A model generated the notes under the pieces. The model saw only the letters and a program-made list of their open reading frames with translations. It was not told the DNA's origin and ran no database searches. The position numbers were made by a program, and so were the translations under genes. A stretch of 64,000 nt of DNA. Source: Annona cherimola. Its lineage: Eukaryota > Streptophyta > Magnoliopsida > Magnoliales > Annonaceae. Every line of letters begins with the position of its first letter. Within the stretch, counting starts at the first letter, position 1. The DNA is taken from positions 32,210,133 to 32,274,132 of the forward strand of contig CM059975.1 in the NCBI GenBank assembly GCA_030490835.1, in the 5' to 3' direction. Of the stretch, positions 34,401 to 43,499 are shown one piece after another.

Positions 34401-37253
34401 TGATAAAAATTTTGGACAAAAAGTTTTTAGTGTAAAAGTTTTAAAATGAGAGAAAATGATGTGATAAGATAGAGGTAATGATGAAGATTAAAGAGAAAAA
34501 GTTATATAGGAAAAATGTGAAAAAATAATTAAAAAATAAGGTAGTTTTGTAGAATGAAAAGTTTTAAATTGAAAAGCTTTAGTTTGAAAAATTTTGGTGT
34601 AAACAGACACACATATAAAATAGATAAGTTAATTGTGCGAAAAAAATGTGAATATAAGAACAAGTAGGGTAGAAATTAAAACGTCAAATCAAATCAAAAG
34701 GTGCGAAGAAAGGGTGGCTTTTTTTTTTTTGGTTGTTGTCAAGTACACCCTTAATTAGTTTTGAATATGCTCAATTTACTTATATTATCAGTTTTTATCA
34801 ACCCACCGTCTCTTGTGTTTGTCAAATTTTAAGATGCTCCTCGCTCGTCATTATGGGACTTGCATCTGCACGGGCTTGTTTAAGTATGTAATGCCAATGT
34901 GTATTCAAGATATTTTTGATTTGTGGAGAAACAGCTGAAGCGTCATCCATTGACTGGTGAGCTGATCAGTGGTTCTGAGGGAATGAGGACGTCGGTCATC
35001 TGGCGGTTGTCATTATTGCACACATTATACAACACTATAACTTATAAATATAATTAATCCTATATCTCTTATAAATTATAAATATAATTGATCTTATATC
35101 TCTTCTATATATGTTTATATAAACTAAGGGAAATTCACTTTGAATTGTGATGAAATGCTGTATAGGCCAACACACTGAATTCTGTCTACTTAGGCTTATC
35201 TGCAGTACTGGTGGATTATCTAGAATATATAATTGGAGGACATGTATGGTTAGTTCCATTTGTATGCTTGGTGGAATTTGGTGTTTATTGATTATTAACC
35301 AAGTGTAACACGTTATTTGGCATGCTATGATGAGCCAACTCCCACAATTTTTTATGCAATAAATTCAAGTAAGAAATGTTGTGAAATAATTGCAATGCTT
35401 TGGTCCAAATATGTGCAGAAGTTTGGATAATAAAATACTGGAATTATAAGAATAATGCTAAAAAAGTATGGACTCGCCATTAACCAAAGTGGGTGGTTAA
35501 ACCCAACAACCAGCCACAAAGCACTGATCATACAGAAATTTTAGGTGGGCCGTTAAATCAGAAGATGATAAAGAATAGATAATTATATCATCTTTTTTCT
35601 TTGGAGACAAATTATATAATTTTTTGATCAATGGGCCTTACAAATAAATGGATAAATTTTACAAAAGCTCAAGGGTGATTGATTTGTGCCATGTTAGTGC
35701 ATCTGTGTGTGAAAAGATCTGTTTATGATATTAGAATCCTCAATTGATCTGATTTAATCAATGATTCGATTATCCTATGACATATGCCAACGAATCTCCA
35801 ATGTTGGCATCTCCAATACATCATCATCATAAACCATTTCAGTGGGGTTAGTTGTATGGATCTTGTTGCGCCATTCTTGACAATTAGAAACTAAGGTTTT
35901 AGTAATCTTTACTGTTTTCATATCTTATTTAATTACTTTCATCTTTTTTTTTGTTTTTTTTTTTGTTTCTGGGTCTTCCTTTCATTCTCTTATTGCTTTC
36001 TGCTTCAATAAACTCATCTCTACTAATTGGTGCCATTTCAGACCTTCATTTAACATGTCTAACCTACTTAGTCTACTTTCCCTCATTGTATCTTTGGTTA
36101 TTTCATTTCTAAGTTTATTATTGTTTTTGTTTTACCACTTATCCACCTGCACATTTTGAATTTTTAACTCTCATTTTATGTATATGCTGTTCTTTAATTG
36201 TCCAATATTTTGCCGCATAAAGCATAGCTGGTCTAATCATGGCCTTATAAAATTTTTCTTTTAAATTTAATTGGAACTTGATAGTCCCATAGAATTCCTA
36301 AAGCACTTTTTGCTTGGATTTTATTCATAGTATAAACCAAACTGATTTTTGGAGACATTTCTTAATACATGATGCAAATGAAAAATTTAATGTGACTTTG
36401 TCTATAAAATAAAACTCTGGAGAAGAGATTTATTGCACTGGCTGTCGATAGCGAGCAGTATCACCACTGTACACAGTCAGCTGGTATACCTTGTCTGTCA
36501 ATATCGTGCTTTATCTCACTCATGGTTGGCAGAGTATGGTTTCCACACTTTTTTGGCATCGACAGCTGGTGGACCCTTTTTCTGCCACTGCAGTGGCCGT
36601 CTCGTTGCCTGGGATCAGCCTTTTATAGGCTTCTTGCGGAGGAGATTTTTCATTTTCCTTCCCTTGCTTTTGTGCTTTACACGGTGTCTACTGCAATTTT
36701 TCTTGATTGTTCTTCTTGTAAACCTCTGGTAGTTTTGGGAAACCACCTGCCTGCTCCTTTGCAGCCATTGATGGGTCATCCATTGATCTGTGCTGTTTTG
36801 CATGATCGGTACCATCCATGGTGTGGGCCATACAATGTACCTTATCAAGGATATTTTCAAGCGTCCAATCACCCATCCATACTGCTCAATCTGGTCAATC
36901 TTCATTGATTTTTTGTAGCCGTTCATTTTCTTTGGGCTATTGACTGGTGGGTGTCTACACCAAGCCCTTTGTGTGGGCTAATCATACATTCGTGTGGTCT
37001 GGGCTCTCTATTTACTTATTTGATTTTTGGTGTTTTAGCTTTCTTCAGTTTAGTCTATTACTCTATTGGTCTTATGTATGGTTCAATATTATCAATTATG
37101 TTGTGAGCAATTCGTGTCATTAATCTAGAAGCTCCTCAAGTGCAAGCATGTCTTTCTAGTTAGAGACAAATGTCTTGGGAAAGAAGAAAGCCCTCTTAGT
37201 TGTCCAAGAGAATGAGAAGGGGAGAGGGGGGAAGAGGGAGAAGAAGGGAAAGA

Positions 37254-37290
<37 letters not shown>

Positions 37291-40200
37291 GTTGGGGTGA
37301 TGATGGTATTTGATGAATTGATGGGGAACAAGAACAGAAAAAGAGAAATGCAAAAAAAGAAGGAGAAGTGGAGTAGATAGGTAGCAACTGAATTTTGTTA
37401 AAATAAAACAAAAGAATAGGAAAAGCATTAGGTTTAAATAAGATACCAATAGAGTTGTGGAAGTTCATGGGAGATATAGGTGTAAATTGGCTAACAAACC
37501 TCTTTAATAGGATTATAAGAAGAAAGGTGATGCCAAACGATTGGAGAAAAAATACTATATACCAATCTCTAAAAATGAGGGAGGTATTCAAAATTGTGCA
37601 AATTATTATAAAATAAAACTAATGAGTCATATTATTGTTTTTTTTTTTTTTTGCTTAGACAATTATTAGGTTCCAAAAAAATTAATATGACAGGTGATAG
37701 AAAAAAAGAAATTAACAATAGATATATTGATGCTATTAGAAATATATAATGGAGCTATAACAAATGCGAAGACCATAAGTGGAGATACAAAAGATTTCCC
37801 AATTGCGATAGATTTGCATCAAGTCTCAACCTTAAGTCCTTACTCTTTTACTTTAGTTATAGATCAACCTACTAGACAATTATATGAAGTACTTTGGTAC
37901 ATGTTATTTGTAGATGTAGATGTAGTTGTAATAGATGGAACTAGGGACTGAGTAAACTTGAAATTGAATAAATGGAAAGATGATTTAGAATCAAATAGTT
38001 TTAGAATTAATCAAACAAAAAATTAATATATGAAATGCAACTTTAATATCAACGAGCACTTAGAATAGGAACTAATTAAGATTTCAAATCAAGTAGTACC
38101 AAGAACTGATTACTTTTGGTATTTAGGATTGATAGTTTAAGGGAATAAGGAGAGAGAGAAAGATATCTCAAATAGAATCCAAGTAGAATGAAAGAAATAG
38201 CGAAGTGTTTTAGGAATTTTATGTAACTTTGTGTTATAATTAAATTAAAAGAAAAATTTCATAATACCACAATTAGATCAACTAAGCTATAATGAGGCAG
38301 CATGTTGGGTAGTTAAAGAACACCATATACATAGAATGAATGTAGTGGAATGAGAATGTTGAAGTGGATAAGTGGTAAGACGAGAAAAGGTAAAATTAAA
38401 AAACGAAGTAATTAGAGATAATTTAAAAAGGCATGTTTATTTACAATAAAAATTTTTTAATCTAAAACTTTTCACTCTTCATAACTATACTATTTTAAAT
38501 TATTTTTTGTTACATCTTTTTATACAACTATCTTACTTTTTAATTATTTTTATGCTACTATCTATATAACTAACATATTTATTTTAACTTTATTTTATTT
38601 ACTCATCATCATTATTTATCATATCACATCATTTTCTACTAAGGGTATGTTTGAGAAGTGATAAAACTTTTGATGAAAAGTTTTTGATATAAAAGTTTTT
38701 GAAATGAGAAAAAATAATGTGATATGATATGGGTAATGATGAGGAGTAAGGAGTAAAGTTAAAATAGATAGGTTATATATATGAGTTGTGTAGAAATGAT
38801 TGAAAAGTAGGGTAATTAGATGAGAAGTGAAGAAATAGTTAAAAAATAGGGTAGTTGTGAAGAGTGAAAAACTTCAAATTGAGAAGTTTTTTGAGTAAAC
38901 AAAGACTTCCTAATTCAAAAACTTTTAAGATAAAAAACTTTTCATTCAAAAGTTTTATCATTTACCAAACACACCCTATATAAAGTCAATAGATAATAAT
39001 ATAAAGGAAATAGACTAAGGTGGTTTGGATATGTTTAATAGAGGCTTGGAATGACACTGTTTGGAGAGCTGAGTTCATTCAAATAGAAGATGGTAGGAAA
39101 AGTGAGAAGACTAAGAAAAACATGGGTGGAAGTGATTAAATAGGATAAGAAAGTGCTACGGATTACTGAAAATTTAGTTTACGATTGTCAAGAATGACAC
39201 AACATGATCCATGTGGCTGACCCCACACAGGTGAGAAACAGGTTTTGATGATATTGTTGATGATAAGTTGGATTCCCTTTACAGCTTAATAATAACTAAC
39301 TATTTTTTGAAGATGCAATAGAGATAAGATTGGACAAGATTAACTTTAACTAACTTGTTGAAGAAGAGATCCAAAATTAGATAATACGAAATGGCCAACT
39401 TTAGCAAACTTCTTGAAGAAGACCCCATATAAAATAACTAAACGAATAATGCTTCTCATAAAGCATTTCCTAAAACTATAGGGTAAATAAACTCTATCGT
39501 CTCATCAAACTTATTTCTCAAGTATTGTTCTCCATAGCTATACGCTTCACACGTGGGATCTGTATCTTCCTGCTTTTTGTTCACGGTAAAGCCAAACTTA
39601 GTGGTTGGTCTGTTAGAATGCACAATGAAACAGACCCTTACTGTTCTAAGGCCGTGCAGTTGGTAACATTACACTAAATTTGAATCTAAGAACATGAATA
39701 TAAATTTTAGTGCTTCGGGAATTATCTTGATCATATTTCGAGTGCTGTTTTTGACCAAAAATTAATAGGAGAATTTGCAGGCTTAAAGCAAGAGCCAAAG
39801 CTAAAAAGCGAGAAAGAGAAAACTGGGTATCAACTTGAATAGTATAACATAGAGAGGAATGATCCTGTTAGCCTGGGATAAGCAAATGGCTTGCTTAGCC
39901 CACCTTAAAAAACTATTTTGCTTCGGCTCTAAGATAGAATCCCTATCGATGTCTCAGCCATTTTGCTGGTACATGATGTGCTTTATCCAGAGGCAATCAA
40001 TACTCCATATGTATCCAGCTCATGATCCAAAAGAGGACATGGTGTGGAGTTGAGTCTCTTGCTGGCTATCGAAATATAAGCAGTGGTAGCTTTGGCTGCA
40101 CTTAGTTTAAGCTGTAGAAACCAACCATTATTTTTTTTTAAAATTCTTAGGGATGGTTTGGCCATGCATTCTTCCAAGCGAAAGGCACTTAGGTATCAAT

Positions 40201-42377
40201 GCATGCTGTTTGAACTACTTCCAAGGCAAAAACACTTTCCTTCGCTTGTAGGAAGCTATTCATTGGTGCTTTCTACTAACAAGCTGCACAGTAGAACAAA
40301 GTTTCTTTGGCTGCACTGCAGAGTTGAGTCTCATGCTGGCTATCGAAATATTGGCAGTGGTAGCTTTGGCTGCACTTAGTTTAAGCTGTAGAAACCAACC
40401 ATTATTTTTTAAAAAAATTCTTAGTGGCCGTGCATTCTTCCAAGCGAAAGGCACTTAGGTATCAATACATACTGTTTGAACTACTTCCAAGGAAAAAAAC
40501 ACTTTCCTTCACTTGTAGGAAGCTATTCATTGGTGCTTTCTACTAACAAGCACAGTAGAACAAAGTTTCTTTGGATGCTAAGCCAAACTGGCCTCTTTGG
40601 ATGCTGGAACAAAGTCTTTTCGGATGCTAGGCCAAACTGGTAGTTTGGATAGTAGGCTAGATTCAGTCTCTATGTTTATCTTTTTAATGGTTTATTAAAT
40701 AGGATCTGGAAGGTATGTACCTAATTCGGAGCAGAAGATGAGCATCATTCAAATCGACATCACCTTTGGGGATTCAGCTGCGTATATGATTAGCCTGATA
40801 TTACATATTTTCACTGAAGTGCTCTTTCTATTTAGAGCTGTTTTTGGTGGTCATACAAATAGTGTTTAGGTGGTCATACAGTTCACAAATTTGAACCATG
40901 TGTTTCATTGTAAGTTTGTAATCCATGCCATGCTGAACTCCACTGGTAAAGAAATTTTGATTTTCATTGTTTCAGTTGTATGGGCATCTTTTGATTATTG
41001 ACTAGATAAAACTTTACAACAGGCTATGAAAAGAAGTTAAAATCAATGGTTGCAGAGGGTGTGCCAGAAGTGATTTTACTGCACGAGCATGTTTGAGTAT
41101 CTTCAAGCCAAAATTGAATGATGCGGCAGAGGAATCCTGGGAAGAACTGGAAAGCATGGACTTTGCCAGTGGTGCACAGTCTCTGAGATGGCTTGTCTGG
41201 GTATGTTCTTACCTTCATGAATGCATCCTTTTCTTCTTCTAATATGGATGAAATTGCTTCTATTTGTTTTTAATTCTCTTTGTTTCTCTAATTATGTTGA
41301 TATATTGATCTGAATCATTAGCATTACCTAGTCTTAGTTGGTCTTGGTCAAGCTAACCATACTTAATTCTTGGTGAGCTCCAGTTGTTTTTATCTTGACT
41401 GTCGATTCAATCAAGTTCATTTGGCTTGAATTAGATCTAGTTCAGGTCTTTATTTTCTTCATTCCTTTTTTTTTTTTTTTTTTTTAAATTTATTTGAGTG
41501 GGTGATTCAAGTTTTTTTGCTGAGGAGGACCCTGACAAGATGAAAAATAACACTGTTACTGCTGGGGCTTGAAATTCCATTTGCTTGGCAGCATGTGTGG
41601 TTATATAGTAAATTCCATTTGCTTGGCAGCATGTTTGGTTATATAGTGCCATCTATGTAAACTTTATGTTTCTCTAGTTATGTTTTATTTTCTTTGTAAA
41701 CTTTTCCTTCGAATGTTGGTGGTTGGAGTTGTTTTGAGTAGGGCCTTTGAGGGGAGTAAAAAGTAAACACTGCCAATGTCAGGGCTTGAAATTTCATTTG
41801 CTCTGGCACACATGTTTGATTAGATATAGCCATGTAGCTGGAGACAGACCTTGTTTAAGTAGCTCAACGTGTGGAAACTGGAGAGTGCTTTACAATTATT
41901 ACATCTCTTTGTTGTTGATGTCTCTAGCAACCGAGCATGCACTGACTCCTGTTGCTCTTACAGCCAACAATCGATGATCATTCTAAAGATATTTTGGCTT
42001 CCGAATGTCCTCGCATTACTGTTAATCCCAAGGCATCACCATTTGGATTTCGAGGAGTTCATGTTCCTAAAGCAGCACTCCCTGGATTACCACTGGATGA
42101 TCCCATTGTCAAGGACATCGAGCCCAAAACTTGGGCATTTCATGGGGTTGTGCCGAGGCCAGCTGCTCCACCATCTCCAGATGCCTCAGAATTGCCAATG
42201 GCGGAGAGGTTTAGACTTGCTTTTGTGGAAAGGGATACACGGTTGGCCCCTAAGAGGGCAAAAAATGCGAGGCAACACCGACGGCGGGCAGAGAGAGAGT
42301 GGGTGCAGATGAATACAGATGCAAAATCGATGGCTCTAGCATCCCAAGCAAGCAAATTTCTGCATAATCGTAGTTGA
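25497..42377 (+). CDS. RNI-like superfamily (leucine-rich repeat) plant protein, 346 aa, six exons
   Basis: Exons: 25497-25602, 30438-30565, 30765-30934, 33796-33873, 41056-41200, 41964-42377 (TGA). All borders are GT-AG and the phases fit (G|GA, AG|C, GG|A), giving 346 residues without a stop. Residues ~79-90 hold MALMAIARRRKL. Residues ~119-166 form Cys-containing LRR units (LSKVATICRNLRAVDIS, VSDLVASCHSLEILRWG), the ribonuclease-inhibitor-like fold. The C-terminal exon has PRITVNPKASPFGFRG, FVERDTRLAPKRAKNARQ and a basic HRRRAERE stretch that could bind nucleic acid or act as a nuclear signal. From memory this resembles uncharacterised Arabidopsis 'RNI-like superfamily' proteins; the molecular role is unknown to me. 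The start ATG lies in TCTTCCATGG, a good context, with GC-richer 5' UTR sequence upstream. Introns of 4.8, 2.9 and 7.2 kb are filled with repeats. Confidence 0.88.
27905..28350 (+). repeat. Degenerate ~75-bp tandem repeats, about five units
   Basis: Units repeat a pattern of GAATT-TGCATGCGGATTCTG, CAATTTCAAGATGG, then TTGATTCTGGAAGTGAATTAGC, with drift. The array lies in intron 1 of the RNI-like gene. Confidence 0.65.
28705..29065 (+). mobile_element. TA-flanked inverted-repeat MITE copy
   Basis: It shows GTGCAGTCTGCTGCAAAAAG, CTATTGTATTTAGAATTATT, TGGTACAAAATTAACGTAAT and, at the far end, ATTATGGTGCAGTCTA in the family order of the 48-54 kb array, and sits between TATATATA tracts. Confidence 0.7.
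29080..29160. repeat. (TA)n-rich microsatellite block
   Basis: Alternating TATATA/TGTATA runs fill the gap between two TA-flanked MITE copies. Confidence 0.8.
29160..29515 (-). mobile_element. TA-flanked inverted-repeat MITE copy
   Basis: It starts with CCAGTGCAGTTGGATCTAC and ends near GGATTGCACCATGCACTC, with TAAATCAAATCATTTTATTA and GATGGGGCATGTACACATAT inside in reverse family order. A (CT)n tract follows at 29519-29535. Confidence 0.6.
29719..29990 (+). repeat. ~114-bp tandem repeat, about 2.5 copies
   Basis: TTATGC-TTG-CAC-GA-TCTTA followed by AAAA-GGGACATTG starts at 29719, 29832 and 29947. Each full unit also contains TTTTACTTGTCTT-CACTGCT and ACAGATAT-TCTTTT. It lies in intron 1 of the RNI-like gene. 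Confidence 0.8.
31131..32701. mobile_element. Long-TIR element with unidentified GC-richer cargo (MULE-like)
   Basis: The left end GGGAAAATTCCCCGCATGCC is mirrored at the right end (GGAAAAATTCCCTACATG read inward). About 170 bp match with drift, sharing TATTATTCCCCTT / GTTATTCCCCTT, CCCAACATTTCAAAAATTCC and AATGTTCCGTTAGGATG-CA. The interior is GC-richer than the surroundings and contains frames such as plus 31734-31976 (rich in Gly/Asn/Tyr at its end) and minus 31554-31210, none recognised. No clear 9-bp target duplication was found, so the Mutator assignment is inferred from arm length and cargo. Confidence 0.65.
32702..32850 (+). mobile_element. MITE fragment (3' part) beside the long-TIR element
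   Basis: ACCCTATCTATTTTTAACTT, ACATCATATCACTCC and TTTTTACCAAATGCC follow the order of the ~275-bp MITE. Its 5' part may be the stub at about 31034-31055, left of the long-TIR element, which would make the latter an insertion into this MITE. Confidence 0.55.
33415..33680 (+). mobile_element. MITE copy of the ~275-bp family
   Basis: It runs from about TGTGTGTTTAGTAAACTCTG to CCAAACACGCCC with all internal blocks (CACAACTATCCTATTTTC, CCCTATCTATTTCAACTTTA, ATATCACACCACTTTTC). It ends about 115 bp before exon 4 of the RNI-like gene. Confidence 0.75.
34256..34615 (-). mobile_element. MITE copy plus an adjoining partial copy
   Basis: A stub starting GGGTGTGATTGGTAATGAG (34256-34385) is followed by a fuller copy starting TTTGTTTGGGAATTGATAAA, with reverse blocks ATGATGTGATAAGATAGAGG and AATAATTAAAAAATAAGG, ending GTAAACAGACACACA. 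Confidence 0.7.
35818..36335 (-). mobile_element. Decayed RTE-like LINE 3' part, minus strand
   Basis: (CAT)n at 35820-35830 is followed by AAACCATTTCAGTGGGGTTA and GCGCCATTCTTGACAATTAG, the same layout as the intact copy at 19394. Further blocks (TTGCCGCATAAAGCATAGC, GGTCTAATCATGGCCTTAT) match the IRPAMLYGAE-coding part. There are many stops. Confidence 0.75.
37256..37289 (+). repeat. Poly(G) run of 34
   Basis: An uninterrupted run of 34 G is followed by TGTTGGGGTGATGATGG and preceded by a purine-only tract of about 50 bases (GAGAAGGGGAGAGGGGGGAA and on). It can form G-quadruplex/H-DNA structures. Minus-strand frames here are poly-proline artefacts. Confidence 0.9.
38430..38976 (+). mobile_element. 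MITE copy split by another copy of itself
   Basis: The outer copy starts GGCATGTTTATTTACAATAA and ends TTTACCAAACACACCC. It is interrupted between CATTTTCTACTA and CTAATTCAAAAACTTTTA; the copy at 43220-43496 shows the uninterrupted order TTTTCTACTAATTTACAAA. It lies in the LINE at 37378-39265. Confidence 0.8.
38642..38909 (-). mobile_element. Inner MITE, opposite orientation, 3-bp TSD CTA
   Basis: The inner 268-bp copy starts AGGGTATGTTTGAGAAG and ends GTAAACAAAGACTTC, flanked by CTA at 38639-38641 and 38910-38912. Reverse blocks (ATATGGGTAATGATGAGGAG, AAAGTTAAAATAGATAGG) show it is inverted with respect to the host copy. Confidence 0.8.
39266..40046 (+). other. Intron 4 stretch with a weak MITE end
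   Basis: At 39855-39945, GAGGAATGATCCTGTTAGCC and GCTTGCTTAGCCCACCTTAA match one arm of the inverted-repeat element at 57430-57660. Nothing else was recognised. Confidence 0.45.
40047..40585 (+). repeat. Tandem duplication, two copies of about 274 bp
   Basis: GAGTTGAGTCTC begins at 40047 and 40321. Both copies share CTGGCTATCGAAATAT, GCAGTGGTAGCTTTGGCTGC, TGTAGAAACCAACCATT and CTTCCAAGCGAAAGGCAC in order. A third partial echo (TTTGGATGCT-GGC/AAC) follows to about 40650. Confidence 0.85.
41201..41963 (+). other. RNI-like gene intron 5
   Basis: The intron of 763 bp has a T-run (41465-41485) and a 48-bp local duplication near 41560-41645 (AATTCCATTTGCTTGGCAGC twice). No element was recognised. 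Confidence 0.7.
41964..42377 (+). CDS. RNI-like gene, last exon (137 residues)
   Basis: The exon starts after TCTTACAG with CCA ACA ATC and runs in phase 0 to TGA. It holds 40% of the protein, including the conserved-looking LDDPIVKDIEPKTW segment and the lysine/arginine-rich ERDTRLAPKRAKNARQHRRR segment. A helical basic tail ends in KFLHNRS. Confidence 0.88.
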   Translation, partial: PTIDDHSKDILASECPRITVNPKASPFGFRGVHVPKAALPGLPLDDPIVKDIEPKTWAFHGVVPRPAAPPSPDASELPMAERFRLAFVERDTRLAPKRAKNARQHRRRAEREWVQMNTDAKSMALASQASKFLHNRS

Positions 42378-42515
42378 CATTGCATACTTGTTGCTTACGG
42401 ATGTGTTTTGCACCTGCCGTATTTCATCTTGCGTCCTTGCTAAACAAGTGTGACTGTATAACAAGGGCCATCAAAGGCACTTCACATTTTGTTTTTTATA
42501 GTTGGGCTCTTCTTT

Positions 42516-42549
<34 letters not shown>

Positions 42550-42862
42550 TCTGGTTTTTTATGTAATCTGAAAACTTAATCAGAGTGAGCCTAATGCCCG
42601 ACTGGAATACGTGTGTATTATCAGCTTTATGCCACCATATGATTGAATTTCCTTGCTGAGTTGTTTCATGGCTTTTTTTTTTTTTTTTTGGGCAGTGGAA
42701 GTCAAAAATGCCATAGGTGCTTCTCGACATCCATTCCCGGGGATAGCAGTATGGTCCGATTTAAACCTAACCTTATTTGTAACTATTTATATTCATAATT
42801 TAAGGTCTTCACTATATGCGAACAGTTATATTTATGATTTGTAGCCTAAATTTCAATATTAA
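42378..42862 (+). other. RNI-like gene 3' UTR and downstream DNA
   Basis: T-rich sequence follows the stop, with T-runs at about 42526-42550 and 42672-42690. No canonical AATAAA lies close to the stop, so the poly(A) site cannot be placed. Confidence 0.4.
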
Positions 42863-43157
42863 GGGTGCGTTGCCCATAAAAAAATTTTGAAGTAAAACTT
42901 TTTGATAAAATTTTTTGAGGTAAAAGTTATCATATTGACAGAAAATGATATGATATGATGGGGGTAATGATAAGGTGTAAAGATAATAAAGTTAAAATAA
43001 ATAGGTTAGTCGTATGATTAGTGTGGAAATAATTGAAAAGTAAGGTAGTTTGTGTAGGAAAATATGAAAAAAATAATTAAAAAATAGAGTAGTTATGGAG
43101 TGAGAAGTTTTCGACAAGAGTTTTTATTGATATTTTTTTAGCTCAACCAAACACGCC
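42863..43157 (-). mobile_element. Complete MITE copy, TTAA at both borders
   Basis: It starts GGGTGCGTTG, ends CCAAACACGCC, and is bordered by TTAA at 42859-42862 and 43158-43161. This is consistent with a 3-bp TTA/TAA target duplication. Internal blocks are in reverse family order. Confidence 0.75.
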
Positions 43158-43219
43158 TTAAGGCTCGTATTTTTTTTTTTTATATCTTTTTGATATGATT
43201 TGACATTTTAAGTATTTAA

Positions 43220-43496
43220 GGCTATGTTTGGCAAAATCTAAAATTTTTCTATTTAAAATTTTTTACTTTCAACAATTATATTCTTTGTTAATCACTTCTT
43301 TACATTTTCCTATACAACTATTTTATTTTTTAATTATTTCTACACAACTATTAATATAACTAATATATCTATTTTAACTTTAATTTTTTATATTTTTTAT
43401 CGTTACTTTTATCATATCATATCATTTTCTACTAATTTACAAATTTTTACACTAAAAATTTTTCATCCCAAATTTTATCACTTTCCAAACGCACCT
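43220..43496 (+). mobile_element. MITE copy of the ~275-bp family
   Basis: It runs from GGCTATGTTTGGCAAAATC to CTTTCCAAACGCACC, with the TTTTCTACTAATTTACAAA block intact. It lies head-on to the preceding copy about 60 bp away. Confidence 0.75.
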
Positions 43497-43499
43497 TCA

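Larger units (their letters stand above)
37378..39265 (+). mobile_element. Longest LINE copy (RTE-like), RT domain to 3' end, split by nested MITEs
   Basis: Broken frames give in order: IGKALGLNKIPIELWKF, NWLTNLFNRIIRR-VMPNDWRK (RT fingers), DTKDFPIAIDLHQVSTLSPY (palm, near 37787-37850), then YMLFVDVDVVVIDGTRD where the FADD catalytic box has become FVDVD. The thumb/C-terminal part continues, is interrupted after IRDNLK at 38430-38976, and resumes to the 3' end TGATCCATGTGGCTGACCCC near 39205 with a TGATGAT-type tail. It is inactive. Confidence 0.8.
33874..41055 (+). other. RNI-like gene intron 4 (7.2 kb), transposon sink
   Basis: The intron contains MITE copies (34256-34615), a minus LINE relic (35818-36335), a poly(G) tract (37256-37289), a plus LINE (37378-39265) split by nested MITEs (38430-38976), and a 274-bp duplication (40047-40585). 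The stretches 34700-35800 and 36340-37250 hold nothing I recognise, though 36430-36930 is less AT-rich. Confidence 0.75.

Noticed and set aside
36433..36932. Open frames on both strands in a less AT-rich part of RNI intron 4
   Set aside because: No recognisable domain and no splice context. They are probably part of an old repeat, and not supported as a gene.
37125..37591. Overlapping minus-strand frames with poly-proline stretches
   Set aside because: They are created by the G34 run and the neighbouring purine tract. The surrounding plus strand reads as a LINE relic.
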